This document shows positions 1-9,968 of a stretch of 64,000 bases of DNA, piece by piece. The stretch covers positions 186,001 to 250,000 of the forward strand of contig NZ_LVLC01000001.1 in the NCBI RefSeq assembly GCF_002092855.1. Direction: 5' to 3'. Below the pieces are notes generated by a model. It did no database searches. It worked only from the letters and a program-made list of their open reading frames with translations, and was not told where the DNA came from. The stretch is from Campylobacter concisus. Its GTDB lineage: Bacteria; Campylobacterota; Campylobacteria; Campylobacterales; Campylobacteraceae. The position numbers and the translations under genes are program-made. Position 1 is the stretch's first letter. Each line of letters opens with the position of its first letter.

Positions 1-39
1 GCAAACGCCTCATCTCCGCTCACTGGATTTTTAGACTGA
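1..39 (+). CDS. thiG: Thiazole synthase ThiG, C-terminal end only (partial)
   Basis: The first 36 bases read in frame as twelve residues ending SPLTGFLD, followed by a TGA stop at 37-39. That ending is typical of ThiG, which builds the thiazole ring of thiamine. The rest of the gene lies before the window. Its stop overlaps the thiH start by one base (TGATG), and the gene order thiG-thiH supports the call. Only the last residues are visible, so nothing can be said about the active site. Confidence 0.75.
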   Translation, partial: ANASSPLTGFLD

Positions 40-1193
40 TGAAATTTACAAGAACCGACCACATGCAGCTGCTACCACACATGCAGGATGTTGGCAGCGA
101 CATTATGGATGAGATTTTAAAAGAGCGCACTAGCTACAAGCCTGAAATTTACACCGAAGCAGATGTAAAGGCAGCTCTTAATGCAAAGCACTGCTCGCTT
201 GAAAATTTAAAAGCCCTACTCTCGCCTGCTGCAGCGCCATTTTTAGAGCAAATAGCCCAGCTCGCCCAGGCAAAAACAAGGGCAAATTTTGGCTCAAACA
301 TCACGCTTTTTACCCCGCTTTACATAGCAAACTACTGCGACAATCTCTGCGTTTATTGCGGTTTTAACGCTAAAAATAATATAAAAAGGGCAAAGCTAAG
401 CAATGAGGAGATCACAAGAGAGCTAAGAGAAATTTCAAAGAGTGGCTTAGAAGAAATTTTGATCCTAACTGGCGAGAGCGAGACAAACTCAAGTGTCGCT
501 TACATCGCAAATGCCTGCGCTTTGGCAAAGAAATTTTTTAAAGTCGTTGGGGTTGAAATTTACCCATTAAACTCAGATGGCTACGCCCTGCTTCATAAAA
601 GTGGTGTAGACTACGTGACCGTCTTTCAAGAGACTTATAATCCCACAAAATACGAAAAAATCCACCTTGGCGGCAACAAAAGAATTTTCCCATACCGCTT
701 AAATGCGCAAGAGCGAGCACTTCTTGGAGGCATGAGAGGGGTTGGCTTTGCCGCACTTCTTGGCATAGATGACTTTAGGCTTGATGCCTTTGCTACGGCA
801 CTTCACGCAAGCTTAGTTCAGAAAAAGTATCCGCACGCTGAGATCGCATTTTCATGCCCAAGACTTCGCCCTATCATAAATAATAACCGCATAAATCCAC
901 GCGACGTGGGGGAGCGCGAGCTTTTGCAAGTGATCTGCGCATATAGAATTTTCATGCCAACAGCTAGTATAACGATCTCAACCAGAGAAAAAGCGAAATT
1001 TCGTGATAACGCCGTAAAGATCGCAACAAACAAGATAAGCGCTGGCGTAAAAGTGAGTATCGGCGCTCACGGAGAAGAGAAAAAGGGCGACGAGCAGTTT
1101 GAAATAAGCGACGATAGAAGCGTAGATGAGATCAAGGCTATGATAAAAGCAAACGGCCTAGATCCCTTGATGAGCGAGTATGTATATGTTTAA
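39..1193 (+). CDS. thiH: 2-iminoacetate synthase ThiH (radical SAM)
   Basis: ThiH cleaves tyrosine by radical SAM chemistry, giving the dehydroglycine used by ThiG to form the thiamine thiazole, plus p-cresol. The 384-residue protein has the CxxxCxxC cluster motif at C100, C104 and C107 (YCDNLCVYCGF), and its length is normal for the family. The C-terminal half carries the ThiH-type 'SCPRLRP' and 'STRE' stretches. The start overlaps the stop of thiG by one base, and the end overlaps the following thiE-like gene by 14 bp, so the three are surely one transcript. The family is clear. BioB and HydG relatives are less likely given the thiG neighbour. Confidence 0.95.
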   Translation: MKFTRTDHMQLLPHMQDVGSDIMDEILKERTSYKPEIYTEADVKAALNAKHCSLENLKALLSPAAAPFLEQIAQLAQAKTRANFGSNITLFTPLYIANYCDNLCVYCGFNAKNNIKRAKLSNEEITRELREISKSGLEEILILTGESETNSSVAYIANACALAKKFFKVVGVEIYPLNSDGYALLHKSGVDYVTVFQETYNPTKYEKIHLGGNKRIFPYRLNAQERALLGGMRGVGFAALLGIDDFRLDAFATALHASLVQKKYPHAEIAFSCPRLRPIINNNRINPRDVGERELLQVICAYRIFMPTASITISTREKAKFRDNAVKIATNKISAGVKVSIGAHGEEKKGDEQFEISDDRSVDEIKAMIKANGLDPLMSEYVYV

Positions 1194-1794
1194 AATTCTC
1201 TGCGTGGCCGACTTTGAAAACTATGAGGGCGATGACTTTTTAAAGAGGATACAGCTACTTTGCAAGGCTGGCGTGGATGAAATTTTACTTCGTGCAAAGG
1301 GGCTAAACGAGGCTCAATTTTATGATCTTGCTAGAGTTGTGGCTCAAATTTGTGAAAACTACCGCAAAAGATTTATCATAAATCAATTTTTTGACGTAGC
1401 CTGCAAGCTAAAGAGCGACTTTTGGCTCACTTCGGCACAGCTTGATTTTTTTAAAAATCACAGCATTTTTTTGGATGAATTTAGAAAAACAGCTAAAATT
1501 TACGCCCCAGCTCACGACCTAGAGCAGGCTAAAATTTCAGCCACAATTGCCGACGTATTCGTAGCTTCTCATATATTTGCTACCTCTTGCAAGACGGGCT
1601 TAGAGCCAAAAGGGCTAAATTTCATAAGCGAACTAAAAAGCTTTGGCAAAGAAATTTACGCACTTGGCGGACTAGACAGTGGGAACTACAAAGAGGCCAT
1701 AAAAGCTGGCGCAAACGGCATTTGCTTCATGAGTTTAGCGATGAACAGCGATATGGAGCTTATAAAAAAGATAGTAAAGAGCAAAAACGGCTAA
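1180..1794 (+). CDS. thiE: Thiamine-phosphate synthase-like protein (ThiE/TenI family)
   Basis: This 204-residue TIM-barrel-type protein follows thiH with a 14-bp overlap, where Campylobacter carries thiE. ThiE joins HMP-pyrophosphate and thiazole phosphate to give thiamine phosphate. Visible family traits are LLRAKGL near residue 38, the CKTGLEPKGL phosphate loop near residue 140 and a GGLDSGN turn near residue 160. The usual segment after the second strand (INDRxDL then GVHLGQ) is poorly kept: INQFFDVA is followed by WLTSAQLDF. It could therefore be a divergent ThiE or a TenI-like relative. An in-frame second ATG at 1186 is an equally possible start. Confidence 0.75.
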   Translation: MYMFKILCVADFENYEGDDFLKRIQLLCKAGVDEILLRAKGLNEAQFYDLARVVAQICENYRKRFIINQFFDVACKLKSDFWLTSAQLDFFKNHSIFLDEFRKTAKIYAPAHDLEQAKISATIADVFVASHIFATSCKTGLEPKGLNFISELKSFGKEIYALGGLDSGNYKEAIKAGANGICFMSLAMNSDMELIKKIVKSKNG

Positions 1795-1830
1795 ATTTAG
1801 TATAAATTACATAAAATAATACGTAAAATT

Positions 1831-2400
1831 TTACTCATTTTTGCTAGCGATATATGTTTTTATATCAAATATAAGTAGCGTCACAAGCGATGGCAGCATA
1901 TAGGAGTTTAGCACTAAAAGCAGCGACTTTGTCAAATTTGACTTTATTAAAGTCTCTATGCCAAGGCTGCTGTTGTAGTTAAAAAAATATAGCAAGGCAA
2001 ACTCGCCAACAAGAACTATACGAGTGATCTTTAGCAAGATGTCATTTCCCGGTCTTGCAAATTTATCATCGACCACAAGCGACAAAGTGATCCAGCCAAG
2101 CAGCCAAATTGAGCAGGCTAAAGCATAAACAGTAATGCTTTCATCAAATTTTTCAAGTAGTAAAAATACCAAAGGTTGCAAAAATACAAGGCTAGCGATA
2201 AACCAAAGAAGTGAGCTAAAGGCTAGCAGGCAAACACAGCCAAAGATAGAAATGGCAGAGATAAAGCCAAAAACCTCTAACCCAAGATAGTAGGCCAGCG
2301 CATAGGATAAAAAAGAAAAAACAAGCCAAATTTTAATAACAAATCGCCACCTATTTGCAAAGGCAGTGGCTTTTAAATTTAGGCTATCTGTCAAACCCAT
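1831..2400 (-). CDS. Hypothetical multi-pass membrane protein
   Basis: I do not recognise this 189-residue protein. About five hydrophobic stretches (roughly residues 20-40, 45-70, 70-85, 90-112, 125-142) plus one near the C-terminus indicate an inner-membrane protein. No catalytic motif is visible. It starts one base after the mog stop on the same strand, so it is the last gene of the operon running down from the TrkA-like gene. Its convergent neighbour, the thiE-like gene, ends 36 bp away. Confidence 0.7.
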   Translation of the reverse strand: MGLTDSLNLKATAFANRWRFVIKIWLVFSFLSYALAYYLGLEVFGFISAISIFGCVCLLAFSSLLWFIASLVFLQPLVFLLLEKFDESITVYALACSIWLLGWITLSLVVDDKFARPGNDILLKITRIVLVGEFALLYFFNYNSSLGIETLIKSNLTKSLLLVLNSYMLPSLVTLLIFDIKTYIASKNE

Positions 2401-2940
2401 TTACGAGATTTTCTTTTGTTTTGGGCGGAAAACTTTCATCACATTTTCATCAGTTTCTATAAATGCACCCTCTATAAGATCGATGCAGTATGGCACCGCT
2501 GGAAATACAGGCTCTAAGCACTCTTTTATCGCCTTTGGCTGTCCTGGTAAATTTATGATGAGCGCATGGCCTCTTATGCCTGCTGTTTGGCGTGATAGGA
2601 TCGCTGTTGGGACATATTTTAAGCTCGCAGCTCTCATTAGCTCGCCAAAGCCTGGCATCATCTTCTCGCAAACTGCCTCAGTAGCCTCTGGGGTGACATC
2701 TCTCACTGCTGGTCCTGTGCCTCCAGTAGTTAGCACAAGGTCGCATCCTAGCACGTCTATCATGTGCACGAGCCTCTCTTTTATGAGATCAAGCTCATCA
2801 GGGATCACCTCGTAAAAATACTCTCTTTCGCTTACTATCCAGCCATCAAGCACCTCTTTGATCGCTGGGCCTGATTTGTCCTCGTATGTGCCCTCACTTG
2901 CGCGATCGGACATAGTTAGAATTCCTATTTTTGCTTTCAT
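2401..2940 (-). CDS. mog: Molybdopterin adenylyltransferase Mog
   Basis: Mog adenylylates molybdopterin before metal insertion by MoeA. The protein shows the MoaB/Mog signatures GILTMSDRAS at the N-terminus, TTGGTGP followed by DVTPEAT mid-protein, and a LPGQPKA loop near the C-terminus. I chose the ATG at 2940 because a strong AAAGGAG site lies just upstream. A longer reading from 2967 would add nine residues overlapping the preceding gene and has no better ribosome site. Length is then 179 residues, normal for the family. The FtsH-like gene stops 14 bp upstream on the same strand. Confidence 0.93.
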   Translation of the reverse strand: MKAKIGILTMSDRASEGTYEDKSGPAIKEVLDGWIVSEREYFYEVIPDELDLIKERLVHMIDVLGCDLVLTTGGTGPAVRDVTPEATEAVCEKMMPGFGELMRAASLKYVPTAILSRQTAGIRGHALIINLPGQPKAIKECLEPVFPAVPYCIDLIEGAFIETDENVMKVFRPKQKKIS

Positions 2941-2953
2941 TTTTTCTCCTTTA

Positions 2954-4630
2954 TTAGTAGTTTTCATTTAAAATTTTAGCAAGCGTCTCTTTATCTACGC
3001 TCTCATAAGCAAGCAGATATGAGCTTATCCTTGCGATCTGCTCGTTCGTGCCCTTTAAAAAGGACATTATCTCATCTTTTGCTTGTTTTAAAATTTCTTC
3101 CACATCGTTTGGATTTGGCACGAAAGAATTTCCCATGCCATACTCATAAACCATCTTTGAGGCGATCTCTTTTGCTAAATTTAGATCGTTACTTGAGTTT
3201 GAAAAGATGTCGTTCTCATCGATTTCAAGCTTGCACATGCCAGAGATTAAAACCTTTATGCGTGAGAGCATCTGTGACTTTGACTCGATCTCTTGCTCAG
3301 TCGCCATAAAGCGGTCTTCAATGAGCGAAATTTTTTCAAATTTCACATCAAACCAGTAAGCACTTAGCGCCTTTGCGCCTTGATAGATGGCTTGAATTTT
3401 CTTCTCGCTCTCGCTGTAGCTTAGCACCTTTTTCTTGCCGAGCAAGACCTTGTTTAAAACAGCCTCAAAATCCCTCATCCTAAGCACGCTTTCGCCGTTT
3501 CTTAGAGCGTTTATCGCTGCTTCATTTACAAGCGTGCTAAGTGCCGCACCAGAAAAGCCAACACTCATCCTGGCGATATCTTCAGCTGGCACTTCGCAGT
3601 TTTTATCTCTTAGATATGTGTTTAGGATAGCCACCCTGTCGTTAAAATCAGGCATTGACAAAAATATACGCCTATCAAAGCGCCCTGATCTAAGTAGCGC
3701 CTCGTCGATCATCTCGATCCTGTTTGTTGCAGCTATGACGATGACCCCTGAGTTATCTTCAAAGCCGTCCATCTCGGTTAGCAGCTGATTTAGCGTGGCT
3801 TCTCGCTCGTCGTTTCTAGTGCCACCCCTGCTCTTGCCAACGGCGTCTATCTCGTCGATAAAGATGATTGAAGGTGCGTAGGATTTGGCTCTACTAAAGA
3901 GCTCTCTAACTCTTTTTGCGCCCATGCCGACGTAAATTTGCACAAAGCTTGCGCCATTTTGGTAAAAAAACGGCACATTTGCCTCGCCTGCAACTGCCTT
4001 TGCCACAAGCGTTTTACCAACGCCTGGAGGGCCGATCATTAGCACGCCTTTTGGCATTTTGATACCAAAATTTCTATATTTTTGTGGATTTTTAAGAAAA
4101 TCAACTATCTCACTAAGCTCGCTTTTAACCTCGCTAATACCAGCCACATCGCTAAATCTCACATTTGAGATGACTGGCATAGTATTTTGATTTAGTACGC
4201 TTTCTATCTCAAATGCGCCCTCTTTTTTGCTAAGCAAGCTCTCCTCTTTTTTCCTGATACTTCTAAAGATATAAGCATACCAAAGCACGAAGCAGACAAA
4301 GATGATAAATCCCCAGATCATGCCAGGAGTGATGTATTGCTTAGTCTTTTCAACAGGCACTTTTTTAATAAGCTCTTTTAGATCGATGCCATCTTTTATA
4401 ATATAAAAACGATTGTTTTGTGCATAAAGCACGACTTCATCGTCATCGATTACAGCGCGGTCTATAAAATTTCCATCCATTAGCTGCATATATTGCGAAT
4501 ATGTGATGTTTCGTGGCTCTTTACTAACAGCAAATAGCAGTACGCTGATTAATGCGACAGCTGCAATTATTAGGATATTTTTTTTATTAAATTTAAATTT
4601 TTGCATAATTGGCATCTGGCTTAACTTCAT
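2954..4630 (-). CDS. FtsH-like membrane AAA+ protein without the zinc-protease motif
   Basis: The layout is that of FtsH: transmembrane segments at about 18-35 and 105-122 around a short periplasmic part, then an AAA domain with Walker A GPPGVGKT (200-207), Walker B FIDEID (257-262) and the ATNRIE...RSGRFDRR second region of homology. The C-terminal part aligns with the M41 peptidase domain, but the HEAGH zinc motif reads YQGAK (416-420), so both zinc histidines and the catalytic glutamate are gone. It is presumably a non-proteolytic ATP-driven membrane factor. At 558 residues it is shorter than E. coli FtsH (about 644). A GGAGG site nine bases before the ATG at 4630, inside mtaB, fixes the start. 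HP0286 of H. pylori is, as I recall, its counterpart in the same neighbourhood. Confidence 0.9.
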   Translation of the reverse strand: MKLSQMPIMQKFKFNKKNILIIAAVALISVLLFAVSKEPRNITYSQYMQLMDGNFIDRAVIDDDEVVLYAQNNRFYIIKDGIDLKELIKKVPVEKTKQYITPGMIWGFIIFVCFVLWYAYIFRSIRKKEESLLSKKEGAFEIESVLNQNTMPVISNVRFSDVAGISEVKSELSEIVDFLKNPQKYRNFGIKMPKGVLMIGPPGVGKTLVAKAVAGEANVPFFYQNGASFVQIYVGMGAKRVRELFSRAKSYAPSIIFIDEIDAVGKSRGGTRNDEREATLNQLLTEMDGFEDNSGVIVIAATNRIEMIDEALLRSGRFDRRIFLSMPDFNDRVAILNTYLRDKNCEVPAEDIARMSVGFSGAALSTLVNEAAINALRNGESVLRMRDFEAVLNKVLLGKKKVLSYSESEKKIQAIYQGAKALSAYWFDVKFEKISLIEDRFMATEQEIESKSQMLSRIKVLISGMCKLEIDENDIFSNSSNDLNLAKEIASKMVYEYGMGNSFVPNPNDVEEILKQAKDEIMSFLKGTNEQIARISSYLLAYESVDKETLAKILNENY

Positions 4631-5831
4631 ATTCGCTTACCTCCACCCACTCTTTTGTTATATCTTTTTGGCTTAAAATTTTAGCTTTGTTGTAAAACTG
4701 ATCAAAGCCCTCGTAAAACTCACCATTTTTTTGCTCGACTAAAATTTTCAAAGCTCCGTTATGCTTTTTCCTAAAATTTTCATTATTTTGCAAAGTAATG
4801 CCTTGTAAAATTTTTAGCCTACTTTTTGCCACATCGCCGCTAACATCGCTTTTTAGCGTAGCTGAGTGCGTATCACGCCTTGGCGAATAGACAAAAGCAT
4901 GCAGATGTGTGATAGGAAATTTTTTAAAATTTTCCACAGCCTCTGCCCAAATTTCCTCACTCTCACCAGGATGACCCACGATGTAGTCCGTGCCAAGCGC
5001 AAAGCCAAGTGAGCTAAGCTCATTAAAAAGTTCCAAATCACTAAATGCGTTATTTCGTCTTCGCATAATCTTTAGCATAGCCTGACTCGTGTGCTGAAGT
5101 GCGATGTGCAAATGACGCTCCAGCCACTCTTCTTTTAAAATTTCTCTAAAGCTCTCATCTATCTGGCTTGGCTCAATGCTTCCAAGCCGAATGCGTCTTA
5201 TGCCAGAAATTTTACCCAAGTTTGCCAAAAGCTTACCAAGAGAGCTATTTGTATCTTTGCCGTAGCTACCTATATTTGTGCCAGTTAGGACAAGCTCATT
5301 ATAGCCATTTTGGGCTAAAATTCTTGCCTCTTTTAATATCATAGCCTCATCCATGCTTCTAGCCTTACCACGAACTGAAGGGATGATGCAGTAGCTGCAG
5401 CTAAAGTTGCAGCCTTCTTGAATCTTTATAAAAGCCTTTGTGTGATTTTCATAATTTGTGACAATGTTTTTATCAACTGAGTTTAAATTTCCAAGCTCAA
5501 AAAATGGCTTTTCTTGCTTTAAAAGCTCATTTAGATCGCTCTTTTTACTAGCTCCAAGTACGCCAAATATACCGCTATTAAATAGCTCTTTACCCTTACT
5601 AACCGCACCACATCCGGTCAGCACCACCTTCGCCCCACGCCTTTTTACGCCGTTTATGTAGTTTCTAACACCACTATCAGCAGAATTTGTAACAGTGCAC
5701 GAGTTTATGACCACGATATCAGCGCTCTCTTCATCATTTGTGATCTCGTAGTCCTTGATGTAGCTTTTTAAAAGCTCAGTATCATAGATATTTGTGCGAC
5801 ACCCAAATGTTTTAAAAAATATCTTTTGCAT
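4593..5831 (-). CDS. mtaB: tRNA ms2t6A37 methylthiotransferase MtaB
   Basis: MtaB adds a methylthio group to t6A at position 37 of ANN-decoding tRNAs, using two iron-sulfur clusters and radical SAM chemistry. The N-terminal UPF0004 domain shows C11, C45 and C74. The radical SAM cluster is CNFSCSYC (C141, C145, C148). The TFGCRTN start and VINSCTVT motif are those of the MtaB branch rather than MiaB or RimO, both of which occur elsewhere in this window. It begins in a TAATG overlap with the upstream channel gene and ends 38 bp inside the FtsH-like gene. Confidence 0.92.
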   Translation of the reverse strand: MQKIFFKTFGCRTNIYDTELLKSYIKDYEITNDEESADIVVINSCTVTNSADSGVRNYINGVKRRGAKVVLTGCGAVSKGKELFNSGIFGVLGASKKSDLNELLKQEKPFFELGNLNSVDKNIVTNYENHTKAFIKIQEGCNFSCSYCIIPSVRGKARSMDEAMILKEARILAQNGYNELVLTGTNIGSYGKDTNSSLGKLLANLGKISGIRRIRLGSIEPSQIDESFREILKEEWLERHLHIALQHTSQAMLKIMRRRNNAFSDLELFNELSSLGFALGTDYIVGHPGESEEIWAEAVENFKKFPITHLHAFVYSPRRDTHSATLKSDVSGDVAKSRLKILQGITLQNNENFRKKHNGALKILVEQKNGEFYEGFDQFYNKAKILSQKDITKEWVEVSEYEVKPDANYAKI

Positions 5832-7420
5832 TAAGAATTTTCACTCTCTTGCTCGCTGTGAGCGGTGTGATCGCTTGGATTTTCTTTTTTGCCTATAAAC
5901 ATAGTTTGTGTTGGATAAGCGATCTTTATATCATCTTGAGCTAAAAAAGCCTCGATGATCTCAGCACTTATCGTGCTTCTAAGTGCCAACGTGGCATAGG
6001 AATTTGACATAAACCAGCATGAGATATTTATGCCATAAGGCTCAAAAAACGTATAAATTCTTGGCTCGACGTTTGGATTTTTGATGCTGTATTGACTTCT
6101 TAATTTATTCATCTGGCGTTTTGCGATATCAGTGTAGCCTTTTGAGTATTTCTTAACGACATTTCTTGCTAGATAGACAGCCTTTTTATGGTTACTATCA
6201 AAGCTTATCATGATATCTATACCGTCCCAAACGGTCTTCATGCCATAGTGAGCATAGTTTGCGATTAGGTCTGTAAAAATATAGTTATTTGGTACAAAGA
6301 TGATCCTACCTGCACGGCGGTTTGTTTTATAGGTTGAGTAGCTAACATCCTCAAAAACAGTTAAGCGAAGTAGCGAAATATCAATGACGTCGCCTACAAA
6401 TTCGCTCCCATCATGAAATACCCTAATCCTATCACCAACATGTATAGAGCCACCAAACATGATCACCATCCAGCCAAGCATACTCATAAACATATCTTTC
6501 ATCGCAATGGCGATACCAGCTGAAGCAAAACCTAGCACAGTTACGAGATAAGTGACATTTTCTATATACGAAAAAAGCAAGATTATGATGATTACGGTTA
6601 TATTTAGAACGTTTAAAAATTTATTGACCGTGTAAAATCTCTCATTATCAGTAATCGTTCTTTTAACTATAAATTTAGCGATAAATGTTAGTCCAATCGT
6701 CAAAAGGATAATGATAGCCGTATAGCCCATACTTAAAAACTGAGCTTTTATATCAGAGGTGGTTAAATTTATAGCCTCATCAGCTCTTTTTTCATAGACA
6801 TTATAAGTTGTATCAGCGATCTGTTTTGCCGCTTTAAAGTCGCCTATTTCTTGTTTTACCAAGTTTAAGCTTTCCCTATTTTGCTCATTTTCTTCGATCA
6901 AATTTAGTCTATTTAGTAAATTTTCTTTTGTTTCAAGCTTTTCCAAAAGCGTATCAAGCTCTTTTATATGCCTTTGATACTCGATCTTATCACTCTTTAT
7001 CTTTTTGATATACGAAAAGCCAGATATAAGTGCAACGGGACTTGTTATCCTTGGTGGAGTATCCATTTCAGGAGCTGCTAGCATATTTGAAAATGGCGTT
7101 TTTTCATACTCTTTTAGTAAATTTATCTGCTCTTTTAGAGTTTGGATTCTTTTTATGATATCGCTGCCTCTTCTTGAGCTTTTATCCAGTTTCTTTAGTT
7201 CATTTTCATTTTTTTCAAGCTCATCAATAAGTCTTTGATAAGTGTTATAGTTAGCATACCTTGTGATCCAGATATTGTTTTTTAAGGAGTTATCTAGATT
7301 CGAAATATCTTTAATAAGCTCGTTATTTTGTAAATTTTGTGAGCCATTTTGCTCAAGCGTAACGTTCTCCTCAGCATAAAGGGCAAAGCAAAAAAGTAGT
7401 AAAGCTATGATCTTTTTCAT
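5831..7420 (-). CDS. MscS-family mechanosensitive channel with long N-terminal coiled-coil region
   Basis: The 529-residue protein begins with a signal peptide ([11 protein letters not shown], about residues 5-16). A long charged, coiled-coil-rich periplasmic part (to about residue 225) follows, with a hydrophobic patch near 115. Three to four transmembrane helices lie at about 230-330, the last glycine/alanine rich ([15 protein letters not shown]) like the MscS pore helix. An MscS beta domain (GDRIRV, then VFVPN-type sequence) and an alpha/beta C-terminus complete it. Such channels release solutes on hypo-osmotic shock. Its ATG overlaps the aroB stop (ATGA). The order aroB-mscS-mtaB-ftsH-like matches, as I recall, H. 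pylori HP0283-HP0286. Confidence 0.88.
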   Translation of the reverse strand: MKKIIALLLFCFALYAEENVTLEQNGSQNLQNNELIKDISNLDNSLKNNIWITRYANYNTYQRLIDELEKNENELKKLDKSSRRGSDIIKRIQTLKEQINLLKEYEKTPFSNMLAAPEMDTPPRITSPVALISGFSYIKKIKSDKIEYQRHIKELDTLLEKLETKENLLNRLNLIEENEQNRESLNLVKQEIGDFKAAKQIADTTYNVYEKRADEAINLTTSDIKAQFLSMGYTAIIILLTIGLTFIAKFIVKRTITDNERFYTVNKFLNVLNITVIIIILLFSYIENVTYLVTVLGFASAGIAIAMKDMFMSMLGWMVIMFGGSIHVGDRIRVFHDGSEFVGDVIDISLLRLTVFEDVSYSTYKTNRRAGRIIFVPNNYIFTDLIANYAHYGMKTVWDGIDIMISFDSNHKKAVYLARNVVKKYSKGYTDIAKRQMNKLRSQYSIKNPNVEPRIYTFFEPYGINISCWFMSNSYATLALRSTISAEIIEAFLAQDDIKIAYPTQTMFIGKKENPSDHTAHSEQESENS

Positions 7421-8454
7421 TTAAATTCTCTTAAAATTTTTAAAACGTCTTCTTTTTTGACGTCATTTTTAATGATCGCACTGCCGATTTTATCTGCAAT
7501 GATGAAATTTATCTTATCATCTTTTGTCTTTTTATCCATAAAAAATGCCTCGTAAAATGCATATTCATTTTCTATTTTGTAGCTTACTGGAAGGCCAAAT
7601 TTTACCAAAACCTGTTTGATATGCTCTGCTTCTACCTCGCTCATGAGCCCTAGTTTTACACTTAAGCGATTTGCCATATTCATACCTATCGCCACTGCTT
7701 CGCCGTGTAAAAATTCTTTATAATTTGTCTCATTTTCTATAACGTGAGCAAAGGTATGGCCGTAGTTTAGGATGGCTCTTAGCCCTTTTTCTTTCACATC
7801 TTGTTCAACCACTTTTGCTTTTAAAATTACCGACTTCTCAACTAGCTTGGCTAAATTTTCATCATCTAAATTTACGCTCTTTAGCCAATCAAACATCTCT
7901 TTATCAAATGTTATCGCCATTTTTAAAGCCTCAGCAACACCAGCTGCAAATTCTCTCTTTGGTAATGTCTTTAAGAAATTTATCTCACAAAAAACTGCCT
8001 TTGGCTGATAAAAAGAGCCTATTAAATTTTTGCCAAATGTGTTATTTACACCCGTTTTTCCGCCAACACTCGCATCGACTTGCGCTAGAAGCGTAGTTGG
8101 GATATTTATAAAATTTATCCCTCTTTCATAGATGCTCGCCGCAAAGCCAGTCATATCGCTTATGACGCCACCACCAAAGGCGATTAGCGTAGATGAGCGA
8201 TCAAATTTACTCACAAAAAGCTGCTCCAAAATTTGCTCTAACGTCTTTAAATTTTTATACTCTTCGCCGTCAGGCACACTTATGATAAATTTCTCATCAC
8301 ACTTCAAAATACTAAGTAGCTTTTCAAGATGAAGCCCCGCTACTTTAGCGTTTGTAACTATGCCAACCTTGCCTTTTAGTTCTAGTCTTTCAAGCTCGTT
8401 TATATAAATTTTATAACCTGATGCTTTTTCTTTAAGATTTAAATTTATCTGCAT
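7417..8454 (-). CDS. aroB: 3-dehydroquinate synthase AroB
   Basis: AroB converts DAHP to 3-dehydroquinate in the shikimate pathway. The protein has the expected length of 345 residues. It has the NAD-binding DGEEYKN stretch, the GGGVISD glycine motif, the [19 protein letters not shown] signature around 115-135, and the metal-ligand region HGEAVAIGM with LNYGHTFAH. It sits three bases downstream of the TrkA-like gene and overlaps the MscS-like gene by four bases, indicating co-transcription. Confidence 0.97.
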   Translation of the reverse strand: MQINLNLKEKASGYKIYINELERLELKGKVGIVTNAKVAGLHLEKLLSILKCDEKFIISVPDGEEYKNLKTLEQILEQLFVSKFDRSSTLIAFGGGVISDMTGFAASIYERGINFINIPTTLLAQVDASVGGKTGVNNTFGKNLIGSFYQPKAVFCEINFLKTLPKREFAAGVAEALKMAITFDKEMFDWLKSVNLDDENLAKLVEKSVILKAKVVEQDVKEKGLRAILNYGHTFAHVIENETNYKEFLHGEAVAIGMNMANRLSVKLGLMSEVEAEHIKQVLVKFGLPVSYKIENEYAFYEAFFMDKKTKDDKINFIIADKIGSAIIKNDVKKEDVLKILREFK

Positions 8455-8456
8455 TT

Positions 8457-9875
8457 TTACTCACTTACTGGCACAAAAAGCTGTGCATTTTGGCTTAGTT
8501 TTTTATAAAGCCTATTTAAATTTGTCGATAAAAAGGCAAATGCCCCACCATTTGCCACGCTTTTGCTAAACATCACAAAATGAAGCAAATCTTTTGTATT
8601 TTTTAGTTTTACAAGCGGATTTTTAAGATTGTGATTTTCTATCTTTATACGCTTAGAAAATAGCGCACTAATGCTCTCAAAATGCTCTCTTAACGCTTCA
8701 TCATCGCTATGCTTATTATCAAAATAGTAAAATTTCATCTCCAAATCAAGCTGTGCACAGCAGTCTGTTATCACGGCTGATTGATTCTCCACTTCTTGAC
8801 TTTGATCGCCTAGTATCACGCCCTCTTTTATATTTGAAAGCAAAATTTTGCCTGTTTTTAGCACTGGAAGTTTTAGCTCATAAAATAGCTTCTTAAATTT
8901 AAAAAAGTATTTATCATCGCTTAAGATTAGACCGATATCGTGCTTTAAAACGTCATATTTTATAGATTTGTTATCACTATTAAAATAATCCATCAAGACG
9001 ATGATATTTTTCTCTTTTATCGCTTTTAAAGTATCTAAATTTTCACCTAAAGTTGGATTTATCACTCTAAAAAAAAGTCGTTTATTATTTAGCTTTGAAT
9101 GCAAATACAAGCTATCCTTTATGAGCTTGCTAACACGTTCTTTATCCATTGAGATCATATCAATCAGCACATAGATATTGCTACCAAACGGACTTGGAAA
9201 CTGCCCACTTTCACGCTTAATTGAGCGGTAAACATTTTGAAGCACATTTGGATCACCAACAATCAGTAATATATCGCTTGGCTGTATCATTACATTTGGC
9301 TTTGGCAAGATGATCTCGCTGCCTCGATATATGAGGGCTATTCGCCATTTTTTTTGAGCTACTGAGCTGATGTGACGATACATATAAGAGCTACCTATTG
9401 GCACCTTAACTTCCATGATCTCACCCTCACTAAGCCCGATATTATCAGCTAAAACTGGTAGATCTGGTAAATAGTCCATAAGCCTTGATGCTGCAATATC
9501 TCTGATATCAACCACGCTTAAGTGTTTATCGCTTGCAAATATTTCTTTGCATTTTTCATCAAGCTCCCATGAGCTCATAAAAACAGTCTCGGTCTTTGTG
9601 CTGATCTGTCTTAAATTTTCATAAACAGCAATCGCCTCATTTTTATCATCGCAAACTATACAAAACTGACTAAAATAGCCATCGCTCACGCTTTTTAGCT
9701 TTGAAAGACTAGTTGGGTCAAACTGGTAAAACGTAAAATTTTCATAATTTGATTTTTGACTGTAATCCTCACTTGAAACAACGATATAGTGATGCAAATT
9801 TGATTTTGTTTCAAGCAGTCTGTTTAAAAAATTTCTTGCGAAAGTTCCATCTGCGATTATTAAAATTTTCTTCAT
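8457..9875 (-). CDS. TrkA-like NAD-binding/RCK_C domain protein (COG3400 type)
   Basis: The N-terminus ([20 protein letters not shown]) is a degenerate Rossmann fold as in TrkA_N. At about 150-230 follows a TrkA_C/RCK_C-like domain ([12 protein letters not shown] ... [11 protein letters not shown]). The C-terminal 240 residues are less clear and may hold a second pair of degraded Rossmann units. No membrane segments are seen, so it is a cytoplasmic regulator-like protein, perhaps controlling a cation channel or exporter. The nearby MscS-type gene in the same operon is suggestive only. Its start has a clear CGGAG site. 472 residues. Confidence 0.75.
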   Translation of the reverse strand: MKKILIIADGTFARNFLNRLLETKSNLHHYIVVSSEDYSQKSNYENFTFYQFDPTSLSKLKSVSDGYFSQFCIVCDDKNEAIAVYENLRQISTKTETVFMSSWELDEKCKEIFASDKHLSVVDIRDIAASRLMDYLPDLPVLADNIGLSEGEIMEVKVPIGSSYMYRHISSVAQKKWRIALIYRGSEIILPKPNVMIQPSDILLIVGDPNVLQNVYRSIKRESGQFPSPFGSNIYVLIDMISMDKERVSKLIKDSLYLHSKLNNKRLFFRVINPTLGENLDTLKAIKEKNIIVLMDYFNSDNKSIKYDVLKHDIGLILSDDKYFFKFKKLFYELKLPVLKTGKILLSNIKEGVILGDQSQEVENQSAVITDCCAQLDLEMKFYYFDNKHSDDEALREHFESISALFSKRIKIENHNLKNPLVKLKNTKDLLHFVMFSKSVANGGAFAFLSTNLNRLYKKLSQNAQLFVPVSE

Positions 9876-9932
9876 TAATTCTCCGTATTTTAAAGCTCAC
9901 ATTATAACAAAAGGTCTTTAAAATAAGCTATT

Positions 9933-9962
9933 TTGGCTATAAATTTAGAAATTTACAGCCAA
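9933..9962 (-). terminator. Hairpin after the Mla operon, terminator-like
   Basis: TTGGCT (9933-9938) pairs with AGCCAA (9957-9962) around a further AAATTT/AAATTT inner stem, immediately downstream of the lipoprotein stop on the minus strand. The following bases on that strand are AT-rich but not a clean T run, so this may be a weak terminator between the Mla operon and the TrkA-like gene. Confidence 0.4.
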
Positions 9963-9968
9963 GAAAAT

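Noticed and set aside
2366-2815. 149-codon open frame on the plus strand over mog
   Set aside because: It is the reverse of the well-supported mog gene, has no ribosome site and no recognisable protein.
4566-4584. Poly-T tract near the FtsH-like start as a phase-variation switch
   Set aside because: It is a run of about eight T residues in a normal AT-rich Campylobacter coding context, and the reading frame is intact.
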